Source: Lachnospiraceae bacterium
GTDB taxonomy: Bacteria > Bacillota > Clostridia > Lachnospirales > Lachnospiraceae
Assembly: GCA_900168235.1 (NCBI GenBank)
Contig: FUZG01000003.1
Location: 62,001 to 126,000, forward strand
Length of the DNA: 64,000 nt
Reading direction: 5' to 3'
In this document: one piece after another, positions 25,801-34,065 of the stretch
Layout of the letters: each line of letters opens with the position of its first letter
How positions within the stretch are numbered: position 1 is the stretch's first letter
The notes under the pieces: model-generated
Database searches by the model: none
What the model saw: only the letters and a program-made list of their open reading frames with translations
Told to the model about the DNA's origin: nothing
Program-made: the position numbers and the translations under genes

Positions 25801-28020
25801 ATACTCCGTTCTTCCTCCTTCCGGATCTGTTTCCGCAATACACTTTTTACGATCATTGTATTCAAATACACGTTTACTTCCATCGGCATAAGAAATCTCT
25901 GTCAAACATCCCATAACGTATTTCATATTCATGCATGAGCCATCCGGATATTGTATCTTAGTACACTGTCCAAGAGGATCGTATTCAAATTGTGCAATAT
26001 GATTTTCAGAATTCTTTACTTTGATAACATTTCCCTTGGAGTCATACCAAAATCTCCATTCCGCCCCATTGGCTTCCTTAAATGCATATATATGACCTTC
26101 CGAATCATATGTTACCGACGATTTCTCTCCCAGTGCATTAATCACCCCTGTTAGACGGTCATGATCATCATATGTAAATCGTGTCGTGTTTCCCATTCGA
26201 TCTGTATATGATATACGATTATTTCTGTCGTCATATTTAAAATATTCCGTCCCATTTGTATATATGGTCGCTATGTGACGACGTTTATCATCTCGTAAGT
26301 ACCTGATCACATTTCCATTTTGCTCAGTGTATATTGTTTCACCCTTTTCATCATCATATTTAAACTCAACACTACTACCATCAGCGTAACTTTGTTTACT
26401 TATCCGTCCGTCAGCTCCATAAACATTCCGAACACGCTTCGGTTCATCATCCCGGCCTATAGAGCAAAGTCTATGCTCATCATCATAGCTGATATGGCGT
26501 ATGCTCCCCGATAACTCATAAACTTCTGTAAGATCTCCATCAGAATAACCATACTTGACACTTCTCCCTGTCTGGTCTGCAACAGACGAAAGAAATCCTG
26601 ACTCATCATATGTAAAGATCAGCTCATTCCCGTTAATGGATGACACCCTGAGCACTCGTTCCAAATGTTCCGGATCACGAACTATTTTCACCTTTCCACC
26701 TGACATATATACAAGATCTTTAAGCCATCCGTTTTTTCCAAAATGAGCCTTTTTTCCGTCAGGAAAGATCATTACCCAGCTCGAGCCTGACTTTTTTAAT
26801 ATTTCAGGTTCTCCATGTGCTTCCTGTGTAATAGTCCCATCATTTTGCTTAAAGTATAGGAGTTCACCCCCATCCGCTTTGCTCACAGTTATATATTCTG
26901 TGTCACCGCTATTTTCATCCGTATAAACTGTGAGTTTCTGATCATAAGTATGGCTCCATCCGCGTCCCATTACAGAAACATACTCAGAACGGGCATTGTA
27001 ATAACGCGAAAAAGAAAGTGACGGAATTCCATTGATCTTTATATCCTCATGATCCGCTACATAATTTCCCTCAGTCATATTGACAGGGTCACTGCCAAAA
27101 ACAGTTACACGGTCTACTTGTCCCTTTAAATACTTCTCAAGCTGCAAAATATATTTGTTGTAGAAATAAAGCTGCTCCTTACCAAGCATATCTTTCGGTT
27201 CAATGATTGCTTTTTGAAGAGCGGTGTTGTACTTGTACCCTTTAATAACCATCTCAAGATCTGAACCCTGCGCGGCATTTTTGATTCTTTCTATATTAGT
27301 ACTGATCAGTTCTATAAGTGAGTAAAACTCGGTTCCAACACCAAAATCATATTGATGATCTGTATCAAAATTTATCAGATTGTTTTTCAGCCTTGGCACG
27401 TCCCCGGTCTTTCCGTCCTCATCCGTCATACTAGCAAATGCACATTCAATCAGATCCCATAGTGGCTTGTTATACGGAAGATCATACATCCAAGGTTCCT
27501 GATCTCCGAAATCCATAGGCAACGGGTCCACAGGATCAAATATTTTATTCGAAGAAGGACTGGGACTTCCATCATAAACCCACGGATATCTATAACGGAA
27601 CATGCCACCGTTTGTACACTCAGTATTAAGCGCTATCGCAATCTCACGGATTTGAGACGAAATATCTTTATATGATCTTAAAAACGCCGAGAAATCTTTT
27701 ATGACTTTACTCAGATGTGCTTCATCCAGGATTGCGTTATCGGCCGAATCCGGAAATTCATCTATCAACTTTTCCTGCTTTGTTTGAAGAATCCTTATAA
27801 CACGAATGATCTCATTGACCATCGGAATCATAACTTTTTTTACAAATAAATTTGCACTTTCTGCTTCATCGCCTTCATGCCAGTCATCACTTACAAATCC
27901 TCTAAATGCTCTTTCAAGCTCTTCTAACCCGGTATAATACTTTTCATACCGCCTATTACATTCATCAAAGTAATTCTTAACTTTCTCCTTATCCCAATGT
28001 ATCGTTTCTTTTGATCCCAT
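22837..28020 (-). CDS. RHS/YD-repeat polymorphic toxin with LXG/WXG-like N-terminus
   Basis: About 1,727 aa. The start at 28020 is chosen for AGGAG 9 nt upstream. No signal peptide is seen. Residues 1-150 are helical with a D-W47-H-E-G50 turn followed by an alanine-rich stretch, like the LXG/WXG100 domains that target proteins to type VII secretion. Near residue 320 comes a DUF6531-type entry (GSDPVNMTEGNYV...SFSRYYNARS). Dozens of YD repeats (Y-x-Y-D-x-x-G-R/N-L) fill about 390-1450. The RHS core closes with ARYYDPKNGRFISEDQ and YIYCRNKVLDHVDPNGK. The last ~155 residues form a distinct glycine-rich module (LGVGGDIDLSIDD, GVSGALQVQY, GVGFGAAAPAEIHLG), the presumed toxin, perhaps membrane-acting. 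The core encapsulates this tip; cell-contact killing is family knowledge, not shown here. Confidence 0.9.
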   Translation of the reverse strand: MGSKETIHWDKEKVKNYFDECNRRYEKYYTGLEELERAFRGFVSDDWHEGDEAESANLFVKKVMIPMVNEIIRVIRILQTKQEKLIDEFPDSADNAILDEAHLSKVIKDFSAFLRSYKDISSQIREIAIALNTECTNGGMFRYRYPWVYDGSPSPSSNKIFDPVDPLPMDFGDQEPWMYDLPYNKPLWDLIECAFASMTDEDGKTGDVPRLKNNLINFDTDHQYDFGVGTEFYSLIELISTNIERIKNAAQGSDLEMVIKGYKYNTALQKAIIEPKDMLGKEQLYFYNKYILQLEKYLKGQVDRVTVFGSDPVNMTEGNYVADHEDIKINGIPSLSFSRYYNARSEYVSVMGRGWSHTYDQKLTVYTDENSGDTEYITVSKADGGELLYFKQNDGTITQEAHGEPEILKKSGSSWVMIFPDGKKAHFGKNGWLKDLVYMSGGKVKIVRDPEHLERVLRVSSINGNELIFTYDESGFLSSVADQTGRSVKYGYSDGDLTEVYELSGSIRHISYDDEHRLCSIGRDDEPKRVRNVYGADGRISKQSYADGSSVEFKYDDEKGETIYTEQNGNVIRYLRDDKRRHIATIYTNGTEYFKYDDRNNRISYTDRMGNTTRFTYDDHDRLTGVINALGEKSSVTYDSEGHIYAFKEANGAEWRFWYDSKGNVIKVKNSENHIAQFEYDPLGQCTKIQYPDGSCMNMKYVMGCLTEISYADGSKRVFEYNDRKKCIAETDPEGGRTEYSYDEAGNVTSVTDPLGNITRYTYNSSGDILCVIYPDGTKKVNEYNSIGKLSGFTDENGNRTVITYNNMFRESERILPNGGHIMKEYDAFMNVVCETDAVGNSYKYTYDPLGNILTESSNDRLVREYEYDDLGRIISEKNGNGQIKRFEYDPSGNLIAEIDAAGNHTKYEYDSMHHMISKVDANGNVTLKKYDSMGRISSETDENGKGYSYRYDKRGNLIEIDFCGKTQEIRDYNANRKITSRKISDGFSYKYIYDAASRLVEILDSCGRSIKLGYDRRGRIIEKNDNGRITYYTYYADGKIRSVTDANGHTTEYERNEIGKISAIRSLDDGSRTTKYEYDLMGRLLATINALGESNRYEYDALGRLISKVDRDDKRTDYDYDDAGYLTNILYSDGKAVHFSFDELGHISGFTDWTGRTGMVCDAAGNLKEITYPTGQTAAFEYTVTGDRKSILYPDGSHADYIYDERNRLIKLVNGDRSVKYFYDDLDRLVKKEYPNGICAIYEYYKGGKIRSMTSKDDQGVLDQNEYFYNVNSECEKIRRFRRNMPEASGVFSYKYDMMGHLTDIEKDGEILRKFRYDAFGNRILMEEANNCTSYQYDVLDRLVESTDKRSDGLISRTCFKYDERGNLTEVVKDDNLQKYVYDVAGMMVKASNSAGDSREYTYNGLGFRVADKVSHSDPERCDDINEYLCDLSRDSYNLLQFTHNGEKEQFLWDDNVIGLNHGNDDYYFVRDVIGSPAYLTGANGKVVSAYSFDEFGREDFTGKRSENTSVVQPFSFTGYLKDEISGLHFAQARYYDPKNGRFISEDQVRGTTIDPESQNHYIYCRNKVLDHVDPNGKTTVTVKLGGSIFYYLGVGGDIDLSIDDEFNVAVQGSASGLVPNGDFMVGINAGVSGALQVQYTTLDRVNDLEGPSTAIGASGGEIGRVGFDFIIAKPFFESSIKDLKGFQLGVGFGAAAPAEIHLGQGNTSKSWYWVKEKEDGTICLK

Positions 28021-28153
28021 AACTACTGCTCCTAAAAATTTTTCTATAGTGTCATTGCCCATATTTATAACTAATGTTCATAAAAATGTGCATTTCAATT
28101 AGTCATTATAGAATCAAAATCTTACGTTTTTCTTATGGTTTTATTGTTAAAGT

Positions 28154-28194
28154 CAAAAAAAACGTGAAAACCCACATAATTGAGTTCTCACGCT
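28154..28194 (-). terminator. Terminator after the orphan immunity-like gene
   Basis: On the minus strand GCGTGAGAACTCA pairs with TGTGGGTTTTCACGT (13 pairs with wobbles) and is followed by a run of eight T. It separates the DUF1015-glgB-mscS operon from the RHS gene. The remaining 130 bp to the RHS start carry an A/T-rich promoter-like stretch but no clear -35/-10 pair. Confidence 0.82.
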
Positions 28195-28206
28195 TTTTTG
28201 ATGATG

Positions 28207-28671
28207 TCACGGATTGCTGTGACTAACTTTCTCCACCTGATTTTTGATTAATGTATCGATCTTAGAATAACTATGCACCTTTCCAACTACCCGATATACG
28301 AACGACATGAAACCAGTAGCCAATATAATAATTGGTATAACGACCAAAAGTGCCGGATTCCAGCCGAGTGTCAGGCATGCTGCTACCAAACAAAGCCCCA
28401 TCCAGCCAAGAAGTATATATCGCACTATTCGGGTCAATCTGATCGATGGTTTCAGCACATAATCTCCGTCGTCGCACTTTTCGATATCGTATCGCACGCT
28501 CACTGTCGGATGGCCTATTTTCCCCGTATAATAAATATCAAATTCCCGGCCTTTTCCCGTCATCAATAGATATTTATCCATCTGATACCTGTTTTTTTCA
28601 CTGTACGGAAGCGTTTCATTCTGAAGATTACCGACAAACTCCGCGAATTTATTCTTAGATATTTTATACAT
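28207..28671 (-). CDS. Paralogue of the RHS immunity candidate (orphan immunity-like membrane protein)
   Basis: About 154 aa from the ATG at 28671, which overlaps the MscS stop (ATGTATAA). An ATG 9 nt further upstream is also possible. It is clearly homologous to the protein at 22379-22849: F-x-E/K-F-V/I-G-N-L-Q at the N-terminus, KYLL then FDIYYTG in the middle, two adjacent hydrophobic segments near residues 105-140 and a basic C-terminus. It belongs to the upstream operon rather than to the toxin gene. Extra immunity copies near RHS loci often guard against variant toxin tips of relatives, so an orphan immunity role is plausible. A general membrane protein of unknown function is the alternative. 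Confidence 0.68.
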   Translation of the reverse strand: MYKISKNKFAEFVGNLQNETLPYSEKNRYQMDKYLLMTGKGREFDIYYTGKIGHPTVSVRYDIEKCDDGDYVLKPSIRLTRIVRYILLGWMGLCLVAACLTLGWNPALLVVIPIIILATGFMSFVYRVVGKVHSYSKIDTLIKNQVEKVSHSNP

Positions 28672-29608
28672 TTTCTTCATTTGATCTGATATGAACATCC
28701 ACCTGATTGAAGGGAATCTCAATACCATTCTTGTCAAATTCCAGCTTAACTGTTTCATTCAGATGCCAGAGTGTCGGGAAATACTGTGATGTAGTTACCC
28801 ACGCTCTCGCGCCGAGAACAACAGCGCTGTCTCCAAGCTCACGAACAAATATCAGCGGTTCTGCATTGGGAACAATATGTTCCTCCGCCTTAACAATAGT
28901 CCTGAGCAGTTCCTTTGCCTTTAAGAGATCCGAACCATAGCTGATACCAACAGAGAAGTCGATCTGACGCTTCTGCATTTTAGTCACGTTTGTGAGAGAG
29001 GTATTAGCCAGTGTTCCGTTAGGGATCATGATCGACTTATTATCGATCGTATTCAGAACCGTATAGAAGATCTGAATATCCGTAACTGTACCTTCGTTCT
29101 TATGCGCATCCTCAATGATGTAATCACCGATCTTAAAGGGCTTCATCCAGAGAAGTATCACACCGCCTGCAAAGTTTGATAAGCTGCCCTGCAGGGCAAG
29201 ACCGATGGTCAGACCCGCAGAACCGAGCACCGCAACGATGGATGTAGCATCCACGCCAAATGTAGACGCGACCATCATCACAAGGATAATGTCCAGAATC
29301 ATCTTTACAAAAGTAGTGATGAAACCAACAATTCCTTTGTCATCAAAAGCCTTAGAAAGCGATTTACGGAAAAGCTTTGTTGCCATATTTATGATCCTTG
29401 TACCGATAAAAAGGATCACAACACAGATCAAAACCCTGAAACCAAGATTCAGCGCCTTCGAAGGAAGACCTTCGAGAAAGGATTCAAAAACCGTAGGATT
29501 TTTAAGATTCTCCTGCAGATGATCAAGGTCGCTTATCTGTGAAATAGTCTGGGACAACTCCTCTGCCCCGGAAACTGTAAGTGTCAACAGTGGATTACCA
29601 AAAAACAT
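28664..29608 (-). CDS. Small-conductance mechanosensitive channel (MscS family)
   Basis: A 314-aa MscS-type channel that releases solutes on hypo-osmotic shock. Three N-terminal hydrophobic segments are seen. The third is the pore helix with the Gly/Ala pattern VAVLGSAGLTIGLALQGSLSNFAGGVILL. The beta domain follows (PFKIGDYI, the variant of the usual PF-VGD-I; NKSIMIPNGTL) and a C-terminal alpha/beta domain ends VDVHIRSNEENV. It starts 3 bp after glgB and overlaps the next gene, so it is operonic. Linkage to a glycogen gene may reflect osmotic buffering, which is speculative. Confidence 0.93.
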   Translation of the reverse strand: MFFGNPLLTLTVSGAEELSQTISQISDLDHLQENLKNPTVFESFLEGLPSKALNLGFRVLICVVILFIGTRIINMATKLFRKSLSKAFDDKGIVGFITTFVKMILDIILVMMVASTFGVDATSIVAVLGSAGLTIGLALQGSLSNFAGGVILLWMKPFKIGDYIIEDAHKNEGTVTDIQIFYTVLNTIDNKSIMIPNGTLANTSLTNVTKMQKRQIDFSVGISYGSDLLKAKELLRTIVKAEEHIVPNAEPLIFVRELGDSAVVLGARAWVTTSQYFPTLWHLNETVKLEFDKNGIEIPFNQVDVHIRSNEENV

Positions 29609-29611
29609 TAC

Positions 29612-31816
29612 TTATTCTACCTCAAAAATCGAAACTCCAAGAGGCGGAACCTTTACGCAGACAGAATTATCTCTTCCGTCCCACTTAAGCTCCTCACTCT
29701 TTAAGATGCGGTGATTACGGAAATCAAATCCGCCGTATTTCTCCGAATCAGAATTAAATATTTCCTTGTACTTTCCTGCGAAAGGTACTCCGATACGAAA
29801 TTCCTTTCTCGGGATATTTTCAAAGTTTACGAGAACCAAGAGTGTATCCTCTTTCTTTGCAGTCTTTCTGAGATATACGAGGATATTCTCATTTGCAGAT
29901 ACACAGTTGATCCATTCAAAGCCATTCTCCTCGTGAGCAAGCTCGTGAAGCGCAGGCTTTTCCTTATAAAGATGGATAAGGTCGCGTACAACGTTGTGCA
30001 TACGCTGATTATCAACATTCTTCACAAGGTCGAAATTAATGGACTTATTCTCATCCCACTCCTCCGGGTCGCCCATATCGAGTCCCTGGGACAGGATCTT
30101 TTTGCCCGGATGAGTAAAGAAAAATGCCATAGAAGCCCTGAATGCAGAGAGACGGTCATCCCATGCTCCGGGAAGCCTTCCAAAGAATGTCTCCTGACCT
30201 CTTGTAAACACATCATGTGTCATAGGCAGCATATATTTCTCTGCATACGCATAAACCATGGAGAAGCAGAGCTGTCCATAGTGATGTGTACGGATGATAG
30301 GATCATAGTGGATGTAGTCCAGGAAGGAATCTCTCCAGCTCTCATTCCACTTGTAGTCAAATCCGAGACCTTCCTCCTCAACAGGGTTCGTAACTCCCGG
30401 CCAGCCGGAATTGTCCTCTGCGATGCTGATAACATCAGGACAATGTCTGTGAAGAGCTTTATTAGTACTGCGGAAGAAATCAATAGCCTCCAGATATTCC
30501 TTTCCACCATAGATATTCGGAGACCAGGGTCTGTTCTCACGACCATAATCGAGATACAGCGCTGATGCAATGCCGTCTGCACGGATTCCGTCAATGTGAT
30601 ATGTCTCTGCCCAGAAGATTGCAGAAGACATGAGGAAGCTCCTGACTTCAGGCTTTGTAAAGTCAAAAGTGCGTGTTCCCCACTGCGGATGGAAACTGCG
30701 ATTCGGGTCTTCGCTCTCATAAAGGCATGAGCCATCAAAATCAACCAGTCCATACTCATCCTCAGGGAAGTTTGAAGGACACCAGTCAAGGATGACACCG
30801 ATCTTTTTCTCATGCATGTAATTTACAAACCATGCAAAATCCTCCGGTGAACCAAATCTCTTTGTAAATGCGTAATAACCAAGCGTCTGATATCCGAATG
30901 TGCCGTCAAACGGGTGCTCCATGACCGGCATGAGCTCCACGTGGGTATATCCCATATCAAGGAGATACTTTGCAAGAGGAGCTGCAATCTCACGGCAGTT
31001 TGCGTATGAGCCATCCTCCTTTTTCGGTGCAAAAGCACCGAGGTTCATCTCATATACAGCCATGGGCGCGTTGCTATTCTGCCTCTTCTTTCTCTCCTTT
31101 ACCCAGCTGATATCGCTCCATGCAAATCCGCCGATACTGCGGACTACAGACGCAGAATCAGGTCTCAGTTCTGACTCAAATGCCATAGGATCGGCTTTAA
31201 GAGTCACTGTACCATTTTTTGCCTTGATCTCGTATTTATAGAGATCACCATCCTTAACTCCCGGGATAAAAAGCTCGTAAATGCCGGATTTATCAAGGCG
31301 CTCCATCATGTGGATCCTGCCGTCCCAGTCGTTAAAATCTCCCACAACGCTTACACGCATGGCATTTGGTGCCCACACTGCAAAGTGCACGCCTTCAACA
31401 CCATCCACCTGCATCCTGTGAGAACCCATGAACTCCCAGAGATTCTCAGCGATACCGCTTGTAAACTGAATTTCCTGACGCTCTGTGATCACTCTCGGAA
31501 ATGCGTAGGGATCCTCAACTGTCACCTCACGTCCGTCAGGATAATGAACCTTAAAAACATAGTGAAACGGATGCTTCTTTTTCAAAAGAACAGCATAGTA
31601 TCCCGCCTCATCAGCAAGTTCCATGGGAACATCCTTCCTTGCGCGGTCCGCACGGATCGATACCCCGTCTGCCCCCGGAAAATAAGCTGCGATCAGAGTA
31701 CTATTCCCCTCCGGACGGCTGCCGAGAAGTCTTTTCGGATGATTCTCCTCAGAATAAGTGATAGCTTCGATTTCAGCCCAGTCCATAAGATCATAAAGTT
31801 TACTGCTCATGCTCAT
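29612..31816 (-). CDS. glgB: GlgB-like 1,4-alpha-glucan branching enzyme (GH13) with altered region I
   Basis: 734 aa: an N-terminal GlgB N1-like domain (LGSRPEGN...AYFPGADGVSI), a CBM48 module (GVHFAVWAPNAMRVSVVGDFNDW), the GH13 barrel and a C-terminal all-beta domain. Aligned with E. coli GlgB, region II is DGIRADGIAS (nucleophile Asp kept), region III is SIAEDNSGWPG (acid/base Glu kept) and region IV is MTHDVFTRG (Asp kept, next Glu replaced by Val). Region I reads D344-WCPS-N349, whereas nearly all GH13 enzymes have His at the last position. Branching of glycogen is the expected role, but the lost His suggests changed or weakened activity. AAGGGG lies 9 nt before ATG. The neighbours are DUF1015 and MscS. 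Confidence 0.85.
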   Translation of the reverse strand: MSMSSKLYDLMDWAEIEAITYSEENHPKRLLGSRPEGNSTLIAAYFPGADGVSIRADRARKDVPMELADEAGYYAVLLKKKHPFHYVFKVHYPDGREVTVEDPYAFPRVITERQEIQFTSGIAENLWEFMGSHRMQVDGVEGVHFAVWAPNAMRVSVVGDFNDWDGRIHMMERLDKSGIYELFIPGVKDGDLYKYEIKAKNGTVTLKADPMAFESELRPDSASVVRSIGGFAWSDISWVKERKKRQNSNAPMAVYEMNLGAFAPKKEDGSYANCREIAAPLAKYLLDMGYTHVELMPVMEHPFDGTFGYQTLGYYAFTKRFGSPEDFAWFVNYMHEKKIGVILDWCPSNFPEDEYGLVDFDGSCLYESEDPNRSFHPQWGTRTFDFTKPEVRSFLMSSAIFWAETYHIDGIRADGIASALYLDYGRENRPWSPNIYGGKEYLEAIDFFRSTNKALHRHCPDVISIAEDNSGWPGVTNPVEEEGLGFDYKWNESWRDSFLDYIHYDPIIRTHHYGQLCFSMVYAYAEKYMLPMTHDVFTRGQETFFGRLPGAWDDRLSAFRASMAFFFTHPGKKILSQGLDMGDPEEWDENKSINFDLVKNVDNQRMHNVVRDLIHLYKEKPALHELAHEENGFEWINCVSANENILVYLRKTAKKEDTLLVLVNFENIPRKEFRIGVPFAGKYKEIFNSDSEKYGGFDFRNHRILKSEELKWDGRDNSVCVKVPPLGVSIFEVE

Positions 31817-31876
31817 TTATATTTTCCCCTTTACCTATTAACGATATAACTCTAAAAACTACCCATCGGACACTAT

Positions 31877-33115
31877 TCAAAATCTATGAATGAACAGTCC
31901 GCTCCTGAGCTTCGGCTCAAACCATGTGGATTTCGGAGGCATCAGCCTGCCCGCATCTGCTACTGCAAAAAGTTCCCCTATATCAGTAGGATAAAGCGCG
32001 AAGGCTGCGGCATACTGTCTGGAATTTACCTTCTTTTCCAGTGCTCCGAGACCATGTATTCCTCCGACAAAATCGATCCTGGAATCCGTACGCGGGTCCT
32101 CGATATTGAGGATAGGCGCCAGCAGTTCGTTCTGAAGGATTGAAACATCCAGCCCTTCAACCGGATCGTCCACGATAACATCCGGGCGGACAGACAGGTG
32201 ATACCAGTTTCCGCTCATATACAGTCCAAAATGGTGCTTTGCTTCAGGTCTGTACTTCTCATGACCAACCTTTTCGACTGTGAACTTCTTTCTCACGCGG
32301 TCAAGGAAACGATCTTCTGAAAGACCATTCAGATCCTTCACAACGCGGTTATAATCAAGGATTTTTAATTCATTTTCCGGGAAAAGAACGGAAAGGAAGT
32401 AATTGTACTCTTCTTCTCCTGTGTGATTTGGATTCTCCGCTCTGCGCTTCTGTCCGACCTTCACGGCAGATGCACAGCGGTGATGACCGTCACAGATATA
32501 GATAGCATCGATTCCCTCAAATGCCTCACGGATCCTGCGGACATTTCTGTCCTGATCTATGATCCATACCCTGTGGCCTACGCCGTCGTGGCTCTTAAAG
32601 TCATACACAGGAGTATGCTGTTTTACCTGATCTACGATTTCACTGATGACCTCATTCTCGCGATAACCGAGGAATATGGGGCCTGTCTGCGCGGAACAGG
32701 TGTCTACGTGATGGATACGGTCTATCTCTTTATCCTCACGTGTGTTCTCGTGCTTTTTGATAACGCCTTTTTCATAATCAGCTATTGATGATGCAGCGAC
32801 GATTCCTGTCTGAACTCTCTTATTCATTGTGAGCTCATAAATGTAATACACAGGCTTTTCATCTGTCACAAAGGAGCCATTACGGATCATCTCATCCAGA
32901 AGCTCCGCTGCCTTCGTATAAACCCTCGGATCATAGGTGTCTACATCAGGCGGAAAATTGGTCTCCGCCCTGTCTATACGCAAAAAAGACAGTGGCGACT
33001 TCTTTATCTCCGCTTCCGCCTCCTGCCTTGTATATACATCATATGGTAAAGCCGCAATGTCCTGCGCAAGGTCCTCTCTGGGACGAACAGCGCCAAACGG
33101 TCTGATATCTGCCAT
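31877..33115 (-). CDS. DUF1015 family protein
   Basis: A 412-aa member of the DUF1015 family, recognisable from its opening (IRPFGAVRPREDLAQDIAALPYDVYT) and the central YICDGHHRCASAVK motif, with a HisHis/Arg cluster likely to be catalytic. Members are cytoplasmic and have no firmly assigned function. A kinase/hydrolase-like role has been suggested from links to serine metabolism in anaerobes. GGGAGAGG precedes ATG. It is the first gene of an apparent operon with glgB, mscS and the orphan immunity-like gene, driven from 33235-33263. Confidence 0.9.
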   Translation of the reverse strand: MADIRPFGAVRPREDLAQDIAALPYDVYTRQEAEAEIKKSPLSFLRIDRAETNFPPDVDTYDPRVYTKAAELLDEMIRNGSFVTDEKPVYYIYELTMNKRVQTGIVAASSIADYEKGVIKKHENTREDKEIDRIHHVDTCSAQTGPIFLGYRENEVISEIVDQVKQHTPVYDFKSHDGVGHRVWIIDQDRNVRRIREAFEGIDAIYICDGHHRCASAVKVGQKRRAENPNHTGEEEYNYFLSVLFPENELKILDYNRVVKDLNGLSEDRFLDRVRKKFTVEKVGHEKYRPEAKHHFGLYMSGNWYHLSVRPDVIVDDPVEGLDVSILQNELLAPILNIEDPRTDSRIDFVGGIHGLGALEKKVNSRQYAAAFALYPTDIGELFAVADAGRLMPPKSTWFEPKLRSGLFIHRF

Positions 33116-33234
33116 TATACCTCTCCCTTTCGTAACATAGAATTTATCGAAATACCGACAGAGCTGCCGGTCAAGAATATACTCGTATGAAAGTCTTCAC
33201 CGAATAGAAATGTATCCCTAAATAAACAATTTAT

Positions 33235-33263
33235 AGTATAAATCAAAATAACACACGGGTCAA
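33235..33263 (-). promoter_or_regulatory. Promoter of DUF1015-glgB-mscS operon
   Basis: On the minus strand, -35 TTGACC (33258-33263), a 17-nt spacer and -10 TATACT (33235-33240). The predicted leader is about 113 nt. Confidence 0.75.
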
Positions 33264-33347
33264 CGCAAGACACATCTTCAAAATGATTACTATTTCATGT
33301 TCACGGAGGTGCAGAGGGTTGTTTCCAATGCATCCCATGAAACGACA

Positions 33348-33384
33348 CAAAAAAGTCCCGAATCATGTTGTATGATCCGGGACT
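33348..33384 (-). terminator. Terminator of small gene at 33425
   Basis: On the minus strand AGTCCCG...ATCAT pairs with ATGAT...CGGGACT around a short loop (one mismatched pair) and is followed by TTTTTT. It lies about 40 nt past the small gene's stop. The stretch 33264-33347 between it and the DUF1015 promoter holds nothing recognisable. Confidence 0.85.
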
Positions 33385-33424
33385 ATGTATAACTATTCAG
33401 TTTTCAGAAACCTACCGCTCTGCT

Positions 33425-33556
33425 TTATGCAGCGCGATAATAACGAAGAGTCCAGCCGTGTTCTCCGGCGGTACGAGTGAGATACGCTCTCTTCGGAGAA
33501 ACGGCTTTTGCAAAAAGTATTGCAGCATAAGCTGTTTCAAAATTTCTGACTACCAT
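33425..33556 (-). CDS. Putative small protein, 43 aa
   Basis: A 43-residue frame with AGAAAGGAAATC directly ahead of its ATG and a strong terminator just downstream, so it looks like a complete small transcription unit. The product is basic (MVVRNFETAYAAILFAKAV... ends HGWTLRYYRAA) with an Ala-rich helix-like first half. No family is recognised. The frame is open upstream to a TTG at 33664, but no ribosome site supports that longer form. It could also be a regulatory leader peptide or chance. Confidence 0.4.
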   Translation of the reverse strand: MVVRNFETAYAAILFAKAVSPKRAYLTRTAGEHGWTLRYYRAA

Positions 33557-33864
33557 GATTTCCTTTCTGACCTTTATGGTCCAAAAAATGCACACTCCCT
33601 GTCCATCTTTCATATATAAGAATCGGACTTTTACACTCTTTTTTCTAGATGGCATTGTATCCAAATATTATGTTTTTTCAGGGATGCATCTGTGAATAAA
33701 CTATGATCTTCAAGACAGAAATGTGATATTTACGGGCTTTTTCGACAATCAGAGAAAACGGATATGTACATAAAAACGAACACATCAGGGCTGATACCCA
33801 ATAATGCCCAAAACACATGTTACTAAGTACAATCCGACACTGTGTTATGTTTAAAATGACCATG

Positions 33865-34021
33865 CTGAGTGCTCCGAAAACAAGTTACGCTAGGCTCGAC
33901 AAAACCTCGCCAAGCGAACTTGCATAACACGCACAGCTCTGCATAGCTTCAATCACGCAAATCAATAGATTTGCTATTTCAGCCATAAGCTCGAAACTAC
34001 CTCGCTAAGTGCTCCGAAAAT
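33865..34021. repeat. Modular intergenic repeat A, long form with extra half unit
   Basis: It begins with a right-end half unit (GCTGAGTGCTCCGAAAA) directly joined to a full long copy (CAAGTTACGCTAGGCTCG ... CTCGCTAAGTGCTCCG). It is near-identical to 16921-17063. The interior hairpin GCAAATC/GATTTGC is kept with a 4-nt loop. The 200 bp to its left (33665-33864) contain no gene I can support. Confidence 0.8.
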
Positions 34022-34023
34022 AA

Positions 34024-34065
34024 AGAAGACCGACACCGGAACCCCCATTCCTGTGTCGGTCTTCT
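34024..34065. terminator. Strong hairpin next to repeat A with no evident gene to terminate
   Basis: AGAAGACCGACAC and GTGTCGGTCTTCT form a 13-bp perfect stem, extended by imperfect pairs (GG/CC) toward the loop. There is no T-run on the plus strand and only TTTATTTTC on the minus strand. No gene on either strand reads into it. The stretch 34066-34386 up to the XRE gene holds no other gene. Confidence 0.55.

Noticed and set aside
29711-30565. 284-codon open frame opposite glgB
   Set aside because: Entirely antisense to the GH13 barrel, with no motif or ribosome site.
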